Positions 1 to 8,402 of a DNA stretch of 64,000 bases are shown here, one piece after another. Each line of letters opens with the position of its first letter. The first letter of the stretch is position 1. A program made the position numbers and the translations under genes. Source of the stretch: CAWFKW01 sp963816535. GTDB lineage: Bacteria; Bacteroidota; Ignavibacteria; Tepidaquicellales; OLB5. The stretch lies in assembly GCA_963816535.1 (NCBI GenBank), contig CAWFKW010000002.1, positions 1 through 64,000 on the forward strand, in the 5' to 3' direction. Below the pieces are notes generated by a model. That model did not search any database, was not told where the DNA came from, and saw nothing but the letters and a program-made list of their open reading frames with translations.

Positions 1-2
1 TG

Positions 3-791
3 CCTGAACTTGTTACTTTTAAGAACGAAGAAGACGGGCAGGCGCTATATGCATTTGTGTATAAGCCAAAAGATTTCAACCCGAAGAAAAAATACCCGCT
101 GCTATGTTTCGCTCACGGGGCGGGGTACATGCAGAACGTAACAAACGGGTTCAGCCTGTACCAGGATAATTTTATGGTCAGTACGTACTGGACCTCAAAG
201 GGATATATTGTATTCGACCTCGATTACCGCGGCTCGCTGGGCTACGGAAAAGATTTCCGTACAAAAACTTACCGCAATTTAGGGTATTGGGAAGTATCCG
301 ATTATATAAGCGGAGTAAATTATTTAAACAGTCTGGGGTACATCGATAGAGACAAAATCAGCATTTATGGCGGAAGCTACGGCGGATTTGTAACGCTTAT
401 GGCCCTGTTTAAACATCCCGAAATATTTAAATGCGGCGCAGCTCTTAAAGCTGTGGCCAACTGGAAAAACTACTATTTCAGCAACTGGTGGTTTACTGCG
501 GCAAGGCTTGGCGATTACAATGACAAAGAAAATGAAAAATATTATGAATCCTGTTCGCCAATTACTTACGCCAGGGACCTGCAGTCCCCTTTGCTGTTAA
601 TGCACGGCATACTTGACGATAATGTTTTCTTTCAGGATATGGTTCAGCTAACTCAAAAACTAATCGAACTTAAAAAAGATTTTGACGTGATGTTTTATCC
701 CAAAGAATATCACGGCTTCCATCTCCAATCCAGCTGGCTGGACCAGTACAAACGAATAAATAAGTTTTTTGAAAAGAATTTGAAGTATTGA
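3..791 (+). CDS. S9 family prolyl oligopeptidase, C-terminal part (cut by window start)
   Basis: The reading frame is open from the first bases, so the true start lies outside; the GTG at 57 is only an internal valine. The visible 262 residues are the alpha/beta-hydrolase catalytic domain of an S9 (DPP-IV/acylaminoacyl-peptidase type) serine peptidase. The nucleophile motif GGSYGGF lies about 125 residues into the fragment. The acid follows in HGILDDNV and the base histidine in KEYHGFH, in the correct order and spacing. The N-terminal beta-propeller expected for the family is not visible. Substrates are probably short peptides, and the location is probably periplasmic, but no signal sequence can be seen. 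The family call is firm; the exact subfamily is not. Confidence 0.9.
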   Translation, partial: PELVTFKNEEDGQALYAFVYKPKDFNPKKKYPLLCFAHGAGYMQNVTNGFSLYQDNFMVSTYWTSKGYIVFDLDYRGSLGYGKDFRTKTYRNLGYWEVSDYISGVNYLNSLGYIDRDKISIYGGSYGGFVTLMALFKHPEIFKCGAALKAVANWKNYYFSNWWFTAARLGDYNDKENEKYYESCSPITYARDLQSPLLLMHGILDDNVFFQDMVQLTQKLIELKKDFDVMFYPKEYHGFHLQSSWLDQYKRINKFFEKNLKY

Positions 792-833
792 AAGCCCGAG
801 CGCTTGCCCGCCTTAGGAGGGCCGCTCAGACTA

Positions 834-852
834 CTCGAAGCAGCGCTTCGAG
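834..852. repeat. Palindrome CTCGAAGC-AGC-GCTTCGAG
   Basis: Perfect 8-bp stem with an AGC loop, 43 bp after the peptidase stop. There is no T-run on either side, so it is a poor intrinsic terminator. The AGC loop matches the hairpin CCGAAC-AGC-GTTCGG at 54869-54883, which suggests a dispersed hairpin family. Confidence 0.5.
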
Positions 853-938
853 TTACAGCATTAAACTTCGATTTGATAAACAAATATAATTTCCCCTCCC
901 CTTATTTGCATTACGACCACCGTCGAGCATTTTGTTCA

Positions 939-969
939 CTGTTAACTGCTAACTGTTAACTGTTAACTG
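939..969 (+). repeat. Period-7 tandem repeat (CTGTTAA)4
   Basis: Four consecutive heptamers CTGTTAA, CTGCTAA, CTGTTAA, CTGTTAA followed by a partial unit. Non-coding. Function unknown. Confidence 0.6.
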
Positions 970-1124
970 ACTGAATTGCAACCTTTCCTGTCAAAACCCC
1001 ATCTAAATATATATTATATATTATCGTTGGAATCAAGCCTTCAAGTCCTCTGATTTAAGTTCATTTTTAACTTAAATTGTATTAAATTTGAGTACAATCC
1101 GATAAAAATAATCTAAATCAAATC

Positions 1125-1859
1125 ATGAAATACGTTAAATCGTTATTAGCAGTATTATTTGTATTCGCTCTCTCTGTAAATATTCACTCACAAACAGTTG
1201 ACGACATAATCAATAAGCACATTGATGCAATGGGCGGACTGGATAAAATTATGGCGGTCAAAACCGTTAAATTCACCGGAACGTTTTCTGGTATGGGAGC
1301 TGATATTCCGGTAACAGTCGTAATAAAAAGGGATGATAAAGTAAGAATGGACATGACTTTCCAGGGCATGTCTATGACGCAGGCCTATGACGGAACCACG
1401 GGCTGGCAGATAAATCCGTTCAGCGGCAAGAAGGACGCCGATAAAATGACGCCTGAAGAAACCAAAGAGATGAAAGATGAAGCAGAATTTGAAGGGCAGC
1501 TTGTAAATTACAAAGAGAAGGGCTCTAAGGTCGAGCTGCTAGGGAAAGAAGATATGGAAGGCACAGACAGCTACAAAATAAAACTGACCGATAAAGACGG
1601 CGACATTACTACGTACTGGCTTGATGCTTCCAGCTACCTTGTGATTAAGGAATCGACAAAGAGGAAGTTCAAAGAGAAAGAAATTACTCAGGACATGTAT
1701 CCCGGCAATTACCAGGCTGTAGAAGGCGTAATGTTCCCGATGTCGGTTGAAGTTAAATCCGGGAGCGGAGACAATTCTCAAAAAGGGACGTGGACCAAAG
1801 TTGAGCTTAACACAGACGTTGACGATTCGATATTTAAGATGCCCGAAGGCTCCAAATAA
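1125..1859 (+). CDS. LolA-like outer membrane lipoprotein-sorting family protein
   Basis: 244 residues with a clear signal peptide (about residues 1-22, ending HSQ). The remainder alternates short beta strands: VDDIINKHIDAMGG near the N-terminus, YDGTTGWQINPFSG at about 88-101, and TTYWLDASSYLVIKE at about 161-175. This is the layout of the LolA/LolB fold seen in many Bacteroidota periplasmic proteins annotated as outer membrane lipoprotein-sorting protein. The role is inferred to be periplasmic binding of a hydrophobic ligand or lipoprotein; the real ligand cannot be read from sequence. A strong terminator follows at 1882, so it is transcribed separately from the next gene. Confidence 0.7.
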   Translation: MKYVKSLLAVLFVFALSVNIHSQTVDDIINKHIDAMGGLDKIMAVKTVKFTGTFSGMGADIPVTVVIKRDDKVRMDMTFQGMSMTQAYDGTTGWQINPFSGKKDADKMTPEETKEMKDEAEFEGQLVNYKEKGSKVELLGKEDMEGTDSYKIKLTDKDGDITTYWLDASSYLVIKESTKRKFKEKEITQDMYPGNYQAVEGVMFPMSVEVKSGSGDNSQKGTWTKVELNTDVDDSIFKMPEGSK

Positions 1860-1881
1860 TGGACAGCAAATGAACTTACAG

Positions 1882-1910
1882 CGCAGAGCGTGTTTTAGGC
1901 TCTGCGTTTT
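1882..1910 (+). terminator. Intrinsic terminator
   Basis: Stem CGCAGAGC / GCTCTGCG with a 9-nt loop, followed directly by TTTTATTTAT, 22 bp after the stop of the LolA-like gene. Confidence 0.85.
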
Positions 1911-1949
1911 ATTTATAACGCCATACAAAAATAAAATCTAAAAATTCGA

Positions 1950-4900
1950 ATGACCAGAAGAATTTCACTGATTGCCCTCTCCGCAGCGCTATTAATAATT
2001 TCCAATCCATGGGTTTCCAACGCACAGACAAAAATAAATTCAGCTATGTTCGGCGCTCTGAACGCCAGGCAGATCGGCCCCGCGGTTATGAGCGGGAGAA
2101 TAACGGCTATTGACGCGGTTAACAAAGACACGAGGATCATGTATGTGGGCGCGGCAGGCGGCGGCGTATGGAAGACGCTCAACGGCGGAGCCGTGTTCAA
2201 ATCGGTATTTGATAAATACTGCCAGTCGATTGGGGCAATAACAGTCGACCAGAAAAATCCCGACATAGTTTGGGTTGGAACCGGCGAATCGAATATGAGA
2301 AACAGCGTAGCCATCGGCGACGGGCTTTACAAAACCGATGATGCCGGCGATAACTGGAAGAAAGTAGGGCTGGAGCTTAGCGAACATATAAGCAAAATTG
2401 TGATCGACCCGAACAACAGCGATATAGTTTACGTAGCCGTTCCCGGCGCTCTCTGGGGCGATAGCGAAGACCGCGGACTCTACAAAACCACCGATGGCGG
2501 CGCAACATGGAATAAAATTCTTTACGTTGATGAAAAAACCGGCTGCGCTGATGTTGTTATGGATCCGAAAGATCCTAAAACGCTTTATGCATCTATGTGG
2601 CAATTCAGAAGAAAACCGTGGGAGTTTGCTTCCGGCGGCGAAGGCAGCGGATTATTTAAGAGCATCGACGGCGGTCAAAGCTGGGACAGGATAGACAAGT
2701 CCTTTTCGGAAGACGGAATGCTGGGCAGGATCATACTTGCCATATCGCCCAGCGACCCAAAACATGTGTACGCCATTGCAGAATCGAAAAATACGGGACT
2801 GTATGAATCGCTGGACGGCGGCGAAAGCTGGAAAAGAAACAGCGCCTCCGAAAACGTCACTATGCGCCCGTTCTATTTCAGCGTTCTTAAAGTCGACCCT
2901 ACCGACGAGAAAAGAATTTACAGGCCTGCGCTTTCTCTTTCAATCAGCGATGACGGCGGGCAATCGTTCTCGGAAGCTTCTTTCGAAGGCGGCTGGGTGC
3001 ACAGCGACTTCCATGCCCTGTGGATAAACCCGAACAATCCAAAACAAATATATGTGGGCACAGATGGCGGAGTTTATATGTCGCTGGATAGAGGTTATCA
3101 TTATATATTTTTACAGAACCTTCCTGTATCGCAGTATTATCATGTAACGGTTGATAACCAAAAACCGTATTATAATGTGTACGGCGGCTTGCAGGATAAC
3201 GGCTCATGGTACGGGCCCTCAAATTCACCCGGCGGGATCAGGGGCGGCGACTGGCATCCAACAGGCTTCGGCGACGGTTTCAGCGTTGTATCGGATCTCT
3301 CCGACCCGAATATTGTTTACTGGGAATCGCAGGGCGGAAGCATTGGCAGGTACAATAAAGTGAATTTTGAAAATAAAGATATCCAGCCTAAACCTCTCAC
3401 CGGAGAAGACAAGCTTAGGTTCAACTGGAACACGCCTATCCAGCAAAGTACGCTGAATCCCGGCGTCATTTACACAGGTGCGCAGTTCCTGTATAAATCC
3501 GTTAATAAAGGCGAGACCTGGGACAGGATCTCGCCGGACCTGACCACCAACGACCCGAATAAATTAAAACAGGAAGAATCAGGCGGATTATCGGTTGATA
3601 ATTCATCTGCCGAAAACCACTGCACAATATTTACAATTTGCGAATCGCCCGTCGACGAAAATCTGGTATGGGTAGGCACAGACGACGGCAACGTACAGGT
3701 AAGCGAGAACGGCGGAGCAAGCTGGACCAACGTTGTTAAAAATATTCCCGGGCTTCCTAAATGTACATGGGTCTCAGGCATTGATGCCAGCAGGTATGAC
3801 CGAAGCACGGCATTTGCTACTTTTGATAACCACATGATGGGAGACAAAAAAACTTACGTTTACAAAACAACGGATCTTGGCAAGTCATGGATTTCGATTG
3901 CTACTTCTGATATCGAGGGATACGCCCATAAGATAAAACAGGATATAGTGAATCCAGACTTATTGTTTGTAGGAACTGTGTTCGGGCTGTATGTGAGCAT
4001 CGACGGCGGAAAAAGCTGGGCGCAGTACACAGGAAATGTTCCTAAGTGCGAAGTGAGAGATATTGCTATCCAGCCTGAAACCAACGACCTTGTGCTTGCT
4101 ACTCACGGGAGAGGAATAATGATAATTGACGATTTGACCCCGCTCAGAAACCTGAACCAGAACGTATTGGAAACGGACGCATCAATTCTGCCAACCCGCC
4201 CTAATTATATTAACGGGGTGCAGACAGGCGGCAACTTCCCTAACCAGGCGGGAAATTTTGAAGGGCCAAATGCTTCAGATGATGCCCAGATAATTTACTA
4301 TCTTAAACAGAGAGCTGAGACAGGCGATGTTAAAGTGGAGATCTATGACAGCCTGGATAATCTTATAAAATCAATACCGGGAACAAAGCGTAAAGGTATA
4401 AACCGAGTCAGCTGGGATATGCGCCTTAGGCCGCCAAAAGTGGCAACCGGAGTAAGGCCCGATTTCAGCGGGTTCATAGGGCCGGTGGCAAATGAAGGGA
4501 CCTATAAGATCAAGCTAATTAAAGGCAATGAGACTTTCACAGGGGAGCTCGTTTTAACTCACGATCCTAATTCGCCATATTCGGAAGAAGATATTGCCGT
4601 TAGAAATGAAACTGTAATGAAGCTCTACAAAATGCATGAGGACCTTGCCTACATCGTATATAATATTAACAAAGTGAAGAATGAGACTTCAAAAGCAATA
4701 GAAAGCGGCAAGCTGGATAAAGCCACAGGAGATGAGCTGATAAATAAGCTGGAAGAACTCCGTAAGACCTGTGTTGCCACAAAGGAAGGCGGGTTCCTTA
4801 CCGGCGAAGAAAGACTGAGAGAGAAGATAAGCGATATTTATACGAGTGTCAGCTTTTTCGGCGGCAGGCCAACCGACTCGCAGATAGAACGTTTGAACGG

Positions 4901-5096
4901 ACTTACTTTCGACCTCAACAAAGCGCAAAAGAGCGCCGAGGATATCTATATGAATTATCTGAGCAAAATCAATTCAGCTCTTCAGGCTAACGGCGCCGCT
5001 AAAATAGAGCTTATGCAAAGAGATGTGTTTGATAAAATGGAACAATTGCCTAAGGAAGAAAAGAAAACAGGTATATATGAGCAGGAACGCGATTAG
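1950..5096 (+). CDS. Secreted BNR/VPS10-like repeat protein (glycosyl hydrolase-like)
   Basis: 1048 residues beginning with a signal peptide (about 1-25, ending SNAQ). The body is a beta-propeller built from Asp-box (BNR) repeats: TTDGGATWNK, SIDGGQSWDR, SLDGGESWKR, SENGGASWTN, TTDLGKSWIS and SIDGGKSWAQ. The last 250 residues are a beta domain followed by a helical tail (RNETVMKLYKMHEDL onward). Length and order match the about 1000-1100-residue VPS10 (sortilin-like) proteins common in Bacteroidota and often loosely called glycosyl hydrolases. No catalytic residues can be named. It probably acts in the periplasm or at the cell surface. It lacks the C-terminal sorting domain carried by other secreted proteins in this window. 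Confidence 0.8.
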   Translation: MTRRISLIALSAALLIISNPWVSNAQTKINSAMFGALNARQIGPAVMSGRITAIDAVNKDTRIMYVGAAGGGVWKTLNGGAVFKSVFDKYCQSIGAITVDQKNPDIVWVGTGESNMRNSVAIGDGLYKTDDAGDNWKKVGLELSEHISKIVIDPNNSDIVYVAVPGALWGDSEDRGLYKTTDGGATWNKILYVDEKTGCADVVMDPKDPKTLYASMWQFRRKPWEFASGGEGSGLFKSIDGGQSWDRIDKSFSEDGMLGRIILAISPSDPKHVYAIAESKNTGLYESLDGGESWKRNSASENVTMRPFYFSVLKVDPTDEKRIYRPALSLSISDDGGQSFSEASFEGGWVHSDFHALWINPNNPKQIYVGTDGGVYMSLDRGYHYIFLQNLPVSQYYHVTVDNQKPYYNVYGGLQDNGSWYGPSNSPGGIRGGDWHPTGFGDGFSVVSDLSDPNIVYWESQGGSIGRYNKVNFENKDIQPKPLTGEDKLRFNWNTPIQQSTLNPGVIYTGAQFLYKSVNKGETWDRISPDLTTNDPNKLKQEESGGLSVDNSSAENHCTIFTICESPVDENLVWVGTDDGNVQVSENGGASWTNVVKNIPGLPKCTWVSGIDASRYDRSTAFATFDNHMMGDKKTYVYKTTDLGKSWISIATSDIEGYAHKIKQDIVNPDLLFVGTVFGLYVSIDGGKSWAQYTGNVPKCEVRDIAIQPETNDLVLATHGRGIMIIDDLTPLRNLNQNVLETDASILPTRPNYINGVQTGGNFPNQAGNFEGPNASDDAQIIYYLKQRAETGDVKVEIYDSLDNLIKSIPGTKRKGINRVSWDMRLRPPKVATGVRPDFSGFIGPVANEGTYKIKLIKGNETFTGELVLTHDPNSPYSEEDIAVRNETVMKLYKMHEDLAYIVYNINKVKNETSKAIESGKLDKATGDELINKLEELRKTCVATKEGGFLTGEERLREKISDIYTSVSFFGGRPTDSQIERLNGLTFDLNKAQKSAEDIYMNYLSKINSALQANGAAKIELMQRDVFDKMEQLPKEEKKTGIYEQERD

Positions 5097-5139
5097 ATAG
5101 ATTTTTGACAGCCGAAGTTCGTAAATCCGAGCTCGGATG

Positions 5140-5161
5140 GCGATTGCCTTTAGGCAATCGC
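5140..5161. terminator. Bidirectional hairpin between convergent genes
   Basis: Perfect 10-bp stem GCGATTGCCT / AGGCAATCGC with a 2-nt TT loop, lying between the convergent BNR gene and ftcD. The downstream T-run is weak (TAATGGTTTTGG), so termination is probable rather than certain. Confidence 0.55.
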
Positions 5162-5174
5162 TAATGGTTTTGGA

Positions 5175-5203
5175 GGGCGGACACACAGGCCCGCCCCTAC
5201 AGA
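5175..5203. repeat. 29-bp dispersed hairpin repeat, copy 1
   Basis: Starts GGGCGGACACACAGG and ends CGCCCCTACAGA. It differs at two positions from 54922-54950. The ends GGGCGG and CCGCCC pair. Confidence 0.75.
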
Positions 5204-5219
5204 TTATATTTGATCCTCC

Positions 5220-5241
5220 GTCCCAAGCTCCGGCTTGGGAC
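5220..5241. repeat. Hairpin GTCCCAAGC-TCCG-GCTTGGGAC
   Basis: Perfect 9-bp stem with a 4-nt loop, 20 bp downstream of the ftcD stop. A related sequence (CCCAAA-N6-TTTGGG) occurs at 13165-13182, so this appears to be another dispersed hairpin family. Confidence 0.6.
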
Positions 5242-5261
5242 GAAACAAAATAAAAGTAACT

Positions 5262-6884
5262 CTACGCTTTTCTTCCCGCCAAAATACTCTCAATTTCCGC
5301 AAGGTTTTTATGCGCGCGCGATAATATCTCATTTCCTTCTTTCAATACTTCCGCCTTATACTTTTCATCCTCTATCTGCGGCAGGTTTATCTCAACATTC
5401 TTAAACGCTCCCCATATACCCGTCCCAAGCGCTTTAGCCCCCACGGCAAGGTCGCTGGAGGATGCAATGTTGCCAAGCTTAGCAAGCTCAACCATATTCG
5501 GCCAGCATTCATCCGAAATTCTCATTACGCTTAGCGGCACATCAATTGCCTTCTTTAAGCCCTGCTGCATTTTTTCTTTTCTTATTTTCTTCTCTTCATC
5601 TGTATTTTTTGGCATCTTCAGCGCAACCATGTAATCGTTGAATGCGTTAGTATCAGCGTCAATCATCGGAATAAGTCTCTTCATGTTGTCGTTCAATGGC
5701 GGAATAAGCCTGCGCATATCCGCGTCAAGATGTTCGAATTTCTTGCTGCCGTAGCTCATCCAACCCATCATAGCGCCTAGCCCTGCGCCAAGCGACGCCA
5801 ACAAAGCCGCAACGCTTCCTCCGCCGGGCGCCGATGTTCTTGCGCCGACTATCTCTACAAAATCCCTTACCGTCATTGATGCAAGCGGTTCGTTTTTATC
5901 TTCCTGTATCATATATTCTATTATCCTCTTTTCCGGAATAAATTTTGAAACCGAATTCAGCCCGAGCCGTTCAACAACAAGCCTTATCTTCTGGCCCTCG
6001 TCAAGTATAAATAGATCTTCTTTTTTGATGTAATGATCAGCAGCCATCAACATAGCTTCAAGCGGAATCAACCCAACAAGCTCGCTTCCGCATACGGCAA
6101 GCTTCATTTCTTTTGAGTCTTTAACGCACTCTTCAAATACAACGTGAGGCGGCGTGATCTTATAATTATCCAAATTTATTGATACCTGCGCCATGTTGTA
6201 TTCATCAACATACCATCCTATGGCCTTTATTGCTTTCAATCTTCCCGGTTCATTCGGTCCCCTGCCCTGCTCGCGGATATTAAGCGCAATCCTGTGCGCC
6301 TGTTCTTTTGTGCCAAGTATATTGACGTTATAAGCGATAAGAAAAAATCTTGAACCGGTCACTGTAGCCCCTGATTTTGGCACAAATTCCTGCGGGCCAA
6401 AATCAGGCTTCCATTCAGGTTTATAGATTCTATCTTTCAGCCCTTCGTATTCGCCGTGGCGTATTTGCTTTAATGATTTACGGGCAGGGTTTTGAGACGC
6501 TTCTTCATACAAAAATACCGGAACGCCAAGTTCTTCCCCGACGCGCTTGCCGTACTTCATTGAGCACTCAACGCAGTCGGTGGTTGTTACTCCTGCCACG
6601 GGAACGAACGGCACAACGTCGACAGCGCCCATGCGGGGATGCTCGCCGTGCTGTTTGGTCATATCAATTAATTCGTAAGCGGTTTTAGAAAACTGAAAAG
6701 CCCCCTCAATAATAGAATCGGGGTCGCCTACAAATGTAAATACAGTTCGGTTAGTTGATTTTCCGGGGTCGGCGTCAAGCAGGGTTACGCCGCTTACTTT
6801 TCGGACCGCTTCGGCGCAGGCGTTAATTATATTTTCATCTCTTCCTTCGGAGATATTTGGAACACATTCAACGATTTTTCGCAT
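5262..6884 (-). CDS. ftcD: Glutamate formimidoyltransferase / formimidotetrahydrofolate cyclodeaminase fusion
   Basis: 540 residues, the length of the bifunctional enzyme. Residues 1 to about 325 are the formiminotransferase part: it opens with IVECVPNISEGRD and has HPRMGAVDVVPF at 82-93, where His82 matches the catalytic histidine known from the pig enzyme. Residues from about 335 are the cyclodeaminase part, with SAPGGGSVAALLASLGAGLG. The enzyme moves the formimino group from N-formimino-L-glutamate to tetrahydrofolate and then deaminates it to 5,10-methenyl-THF, the last step of histidine degradation. hutI lies just upstream on the same strand, separated by a tRNA gene. hutH and hutU are not in the window. 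Confidence 0.95.
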   Translation of the reverse strand: MRKIVECVPNISEGRDENIINACAEAVRKVSGVTLLDADPGKSTNRTVFTFVGDPDSIIEGAFQFSKTAYELIDMTKQHGEHPRMGAVDVVPFVPVAGVTTTDCVECSMKYGKRVGEELGVPVFLYEEASQNPARKSLKQIRHGEYEGLKDRIYKPEWKPDFGPQEFVPKSGATVTGSRFFLIAYNVNILGTKEQAHRIALNIREQGRGPNEPGRLKAIKAIGWYVDEYNMAQVSINLDNYKITPPHVVFEECVKDSKEMKLAVCGSELVGLIPLEAMLMAADHYIKKEDLFILDEGQKIRLVVERLGLNSVSKFIPEKRIIEYMIQEDKNEPLASMTVRDFVEIVGARTSAPGGGSVAALLASLGAGLGAMMGWMSYGSKKFEHLDADMRRLIPPLNDNMKRLIPMIDADTNAFNDYMVALKMPKNTDEEKKIRKEKMQQGLKKAIDVPLSVMRISDECWPNMVELAKLGNIASSSDLAVGAKALGTGIWGAFKNVEINLPQIEDEKYKAEVLKEGNEILSRAHKNLAEIESILAGRKA

Positions 6885-6920
6885 ATAGAAATCCTGTTAT
6901 CATCAATATTACTGTTGCAG

Positions 6921-6994
6921 TGGAGGCTACGGGATTCGAACCTGTGACCTCTGTCGTGTGAGGACAGCGCTCTAACCAGCTGAGCTAAGCCTCC
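6921..6994 (-). tRNA. tRNA-Val (anticodon CAC)
   Basis: Read on the minus strand, the acceptor GGAGGCT pairs with AGCCTCC. The D arm is GCTC/GAGC and the anticodon stem is CTGTC/GACAG with loop CTCACAC, giving anticodon CAC. The T loop is TTCGAAT with one mismatch in its stem (A-C). The discriminator base is A and CCA is not encoded. It lies 36 bp upstream of ftcD on the same strand. Confidence 0.93.
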
Positions 6995-7002
6995 GGTAAA
7001 AA

Positions 7003-7033
7003 CAAAGTTAATATTTAAATTTGAATCTTTAAA
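7003..7033 (-). promoter_or_regulatory. Probable promoter of tRNA-Val
   Basis: On the minus strand TAACTTTG (7010-7003) matches the Bacteroidota -7 box TAnnTTTG and lies 8 nt before the tRNA 5' end. A TTTA at 7033-7030, 19 nt upstream, is a near match to the -33 TTTG. Confidence 0.5.
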
Positions 7034-7054
7034 TGAAGAAAGTAAACGGAATTG

Positions 7055-8293
7055 TCAGGCTTTGGAAATTACCTTGCCCTTTTTTATCACTGTTTCCAAC
7101 TGATTCACCCCAAAATGATACAGAATATCCCTGTAATCATGCGTATCAAAAATAAGCATATCGGCCTGTTTTCCGGTTTCAATGCTTCCCGCAACATCCG
7201 AAATTCCAAGCGCCGCCGCGGCGTTGATGGTAACAGAATTGATAACTTCTTCAATATTCATCTTCAGCATTTGAACACCCATGCTCATTGCAATCTGTAT
7301 GTTTTCGGTCATTGAACTGCCTGGGTTGAAGTCTGTGGCAATTGCAACAGGTACTTTGGCGCTGATTAATTCTCTGACCGGAGCATATGGAATATTCAGG
7401 AAATATGAAACCGTAGGCAGCACGCATGCAACCACATTTCCGCCCGAAAGCGCTTTGATCTCATTTTTTGTCATAACCTCCAGGTGGTCAACCGATATCG
7501 CTTCACATTTAACTGCCGTCCCGATTCCGCCTACAGAATAAAACTGGTTTGTATGTAGTTTGGGGATCAGCCCGAATCTTTTCCCCTGTTCAAATATAAG
7601 TCGAGTCTCATTGGGGGTGTAATAATTTTTCTCACAAAATGCATCAATAAATGTCGCAAGTCCGCGATTGGCAGTCAAAGGAATTATTTCAAATAGAATT
7701 TTATCTATGTATTCTTTGCGGGAAATTTCCTTTGGAAAAGCATGCGCAGCAAGAAGAGTTGAATAAATATCTATAGGGACAAACTTTCTTAGCTCTTTAA
7801 TAACTTCAAGCATTTTGAGCTCGGTCTTTGTGTCAAGTCCATACCCTGATTTTGCTTCTATTGTTGTTACTCCAAAACTAATTGAGGTTTTAACCCTCTT
7901 TAATGCAAGCTTAAGCAGCTCATTTGCGGTTGCTTTACGGGTAGCCTTAACCGTATTTATAATTCCGCCGCCGGCTTTGGCAATCTCCCCATACGTTGCG
8001 CCTTTTATACGCATCGAGTATTCGTTAGCCCTGTCGCCGGCAAAAACCAGATGAGTGTGGGAGTCGATGAATCCGGGTAATACAACTTTTCCGCGGGCAT
8101 CGATTTTTTGTTTTACCGTTTTTCTGAGCGCCGCAGGAACTGTTTTCCCAATCCACTTTATCCTGCCCTTTTCAGCAATTATGCCAGCGTTTTGGAGCAA
8201 GCCTATTTCTGACTGGTATTTACCCGCCTTGAACTTGCGGCCGCTCGTCTGGCACGTGACTATCTGATCAGCGTTCTCTATAAGTAAACTCAT
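7055..8293 (-). CDS. hutI: Imidazolonepropionase
   Basis: 412 residues, the normal length of HutI, an amidohydrolase that opens 4-imidazolone-5-propionate to N-formimino-L-glutamate. Metal-binding and substrate motifs are intact: DSHTHLVFAGDR (HxH pair) near residue 78, TTIEAKSGYGLD, HTNQFYSVGG, SVDHLEVM and ATDFNPGSS. Its product is the substrate of FtcD encoded downstream, so the two genes form two successive steps of histidine use. A strong promoter ends only 4 nt before the ATG, which implies a very short or absent leader, and a 24-bp palindrome covers its -33 element. Confidence 0.95.
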   Translation of the reverse strand: MSLLIENADQIVTCQTSGRKFKAGKYQSEIGLLQNAGIIAEKGRIKWIGKTVPAALRKTVKQKIDARGKVVLPGFIDSHTHLVFAGDRANEYSMRIKGATYGEIAKAGGGIINTVKATRKATANELLKLALKRVKTSISFGVTTIEAKSGYGLDTKTELKMLEVIKELRKFVPIDIYSTLLAAHAFPKEISRKEYIDKILFEIIPLTANRGLATFIDAFCEKNYYTPNETRLIFEQGKRFGLIPKLHTNQFYSVGGIGTAVKCEAISVDHLEVMTKNEIKALSGGNVVACVLPTVSYFLNIPYAPVRELISAKVPVAIATDFNPGSSMTENIQIAMSMGVQMLKMNIEEVINSVTINAAAALGISDVAGSIETGKQADMLIFDTHDYRDILYHFGVNQLETVIKKGKVISKA

Positions 8294-8297
8294 AATA

Positions 8298-8329
8298 CAA
8301 AGATAACTCTCTTAAACAAGTAGGTCAAA
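8298..8329 (-). promoter_or_regulatory. hutI promoter, Bacteroidota type
   Basis: On the minus strand TTTG (8329-8326), 20 nt, then TATCTTTG (8305-8298): an exact match to the TTTG-N19/21-TAnnTTTG consensus. The hutI ATG starts 4 nt after the -7 box. Confidence 0.75.
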
Positions 8330-8345
8330 GATATATCTTTGACCT
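8322..8345. promoter_or_regulatory. Perfect 24-bp palindrome, candidate hut operator
   Basis: Half-site AGGTCAAAGATA followed immediately by its exact reverse complement. It covers the -33 TTTG of the hutI promoter, the usual position for a repressor or activator dimer site. It has no T-run or loop and sits apart from the neighbouring terminator, so it looks like a protein-binding site rather than RNA. Confidence 0.6.
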
Positions 8346-8347
8346 GC

Positions 8348-8374
8348 AAAAAAGGCGTCCGAATGAACGCCTTT
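8348..8374 (-). terminator. Intrinsic terminator of the first subtilase gene
   Basis: Stem AAAGGCGT / ACGCCTTT with an 8-nt loop. On the minus strand it runs into six T residues (8353-8348), 29 bp after the stop at 8403. Confidence 0.85.
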
Positions 8375-8402
8375 CCTTTTAGAAATCCTTTTAGGAAAAT
8401 AG

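Larger units (their letters stand above)
792..1124. other. Intergenic region with hairpin and heptamer repeat
   Basis: No convincing gene. It contains a perfect 8-bp hairpin at 834-852, a period-7 tandem repeat at 939-969 and AT-rich sequence up to the next start. A weak TAAATTTG box lies about 55 bp before the start codon at 1125. Confidence 0.6.

Noticed and set aside
834..852. Intrinsic terminator of the S9 peptidase gene
   Set aside because: Good stem but no T-run in either direction; recorded as a palindromic repeat instead.
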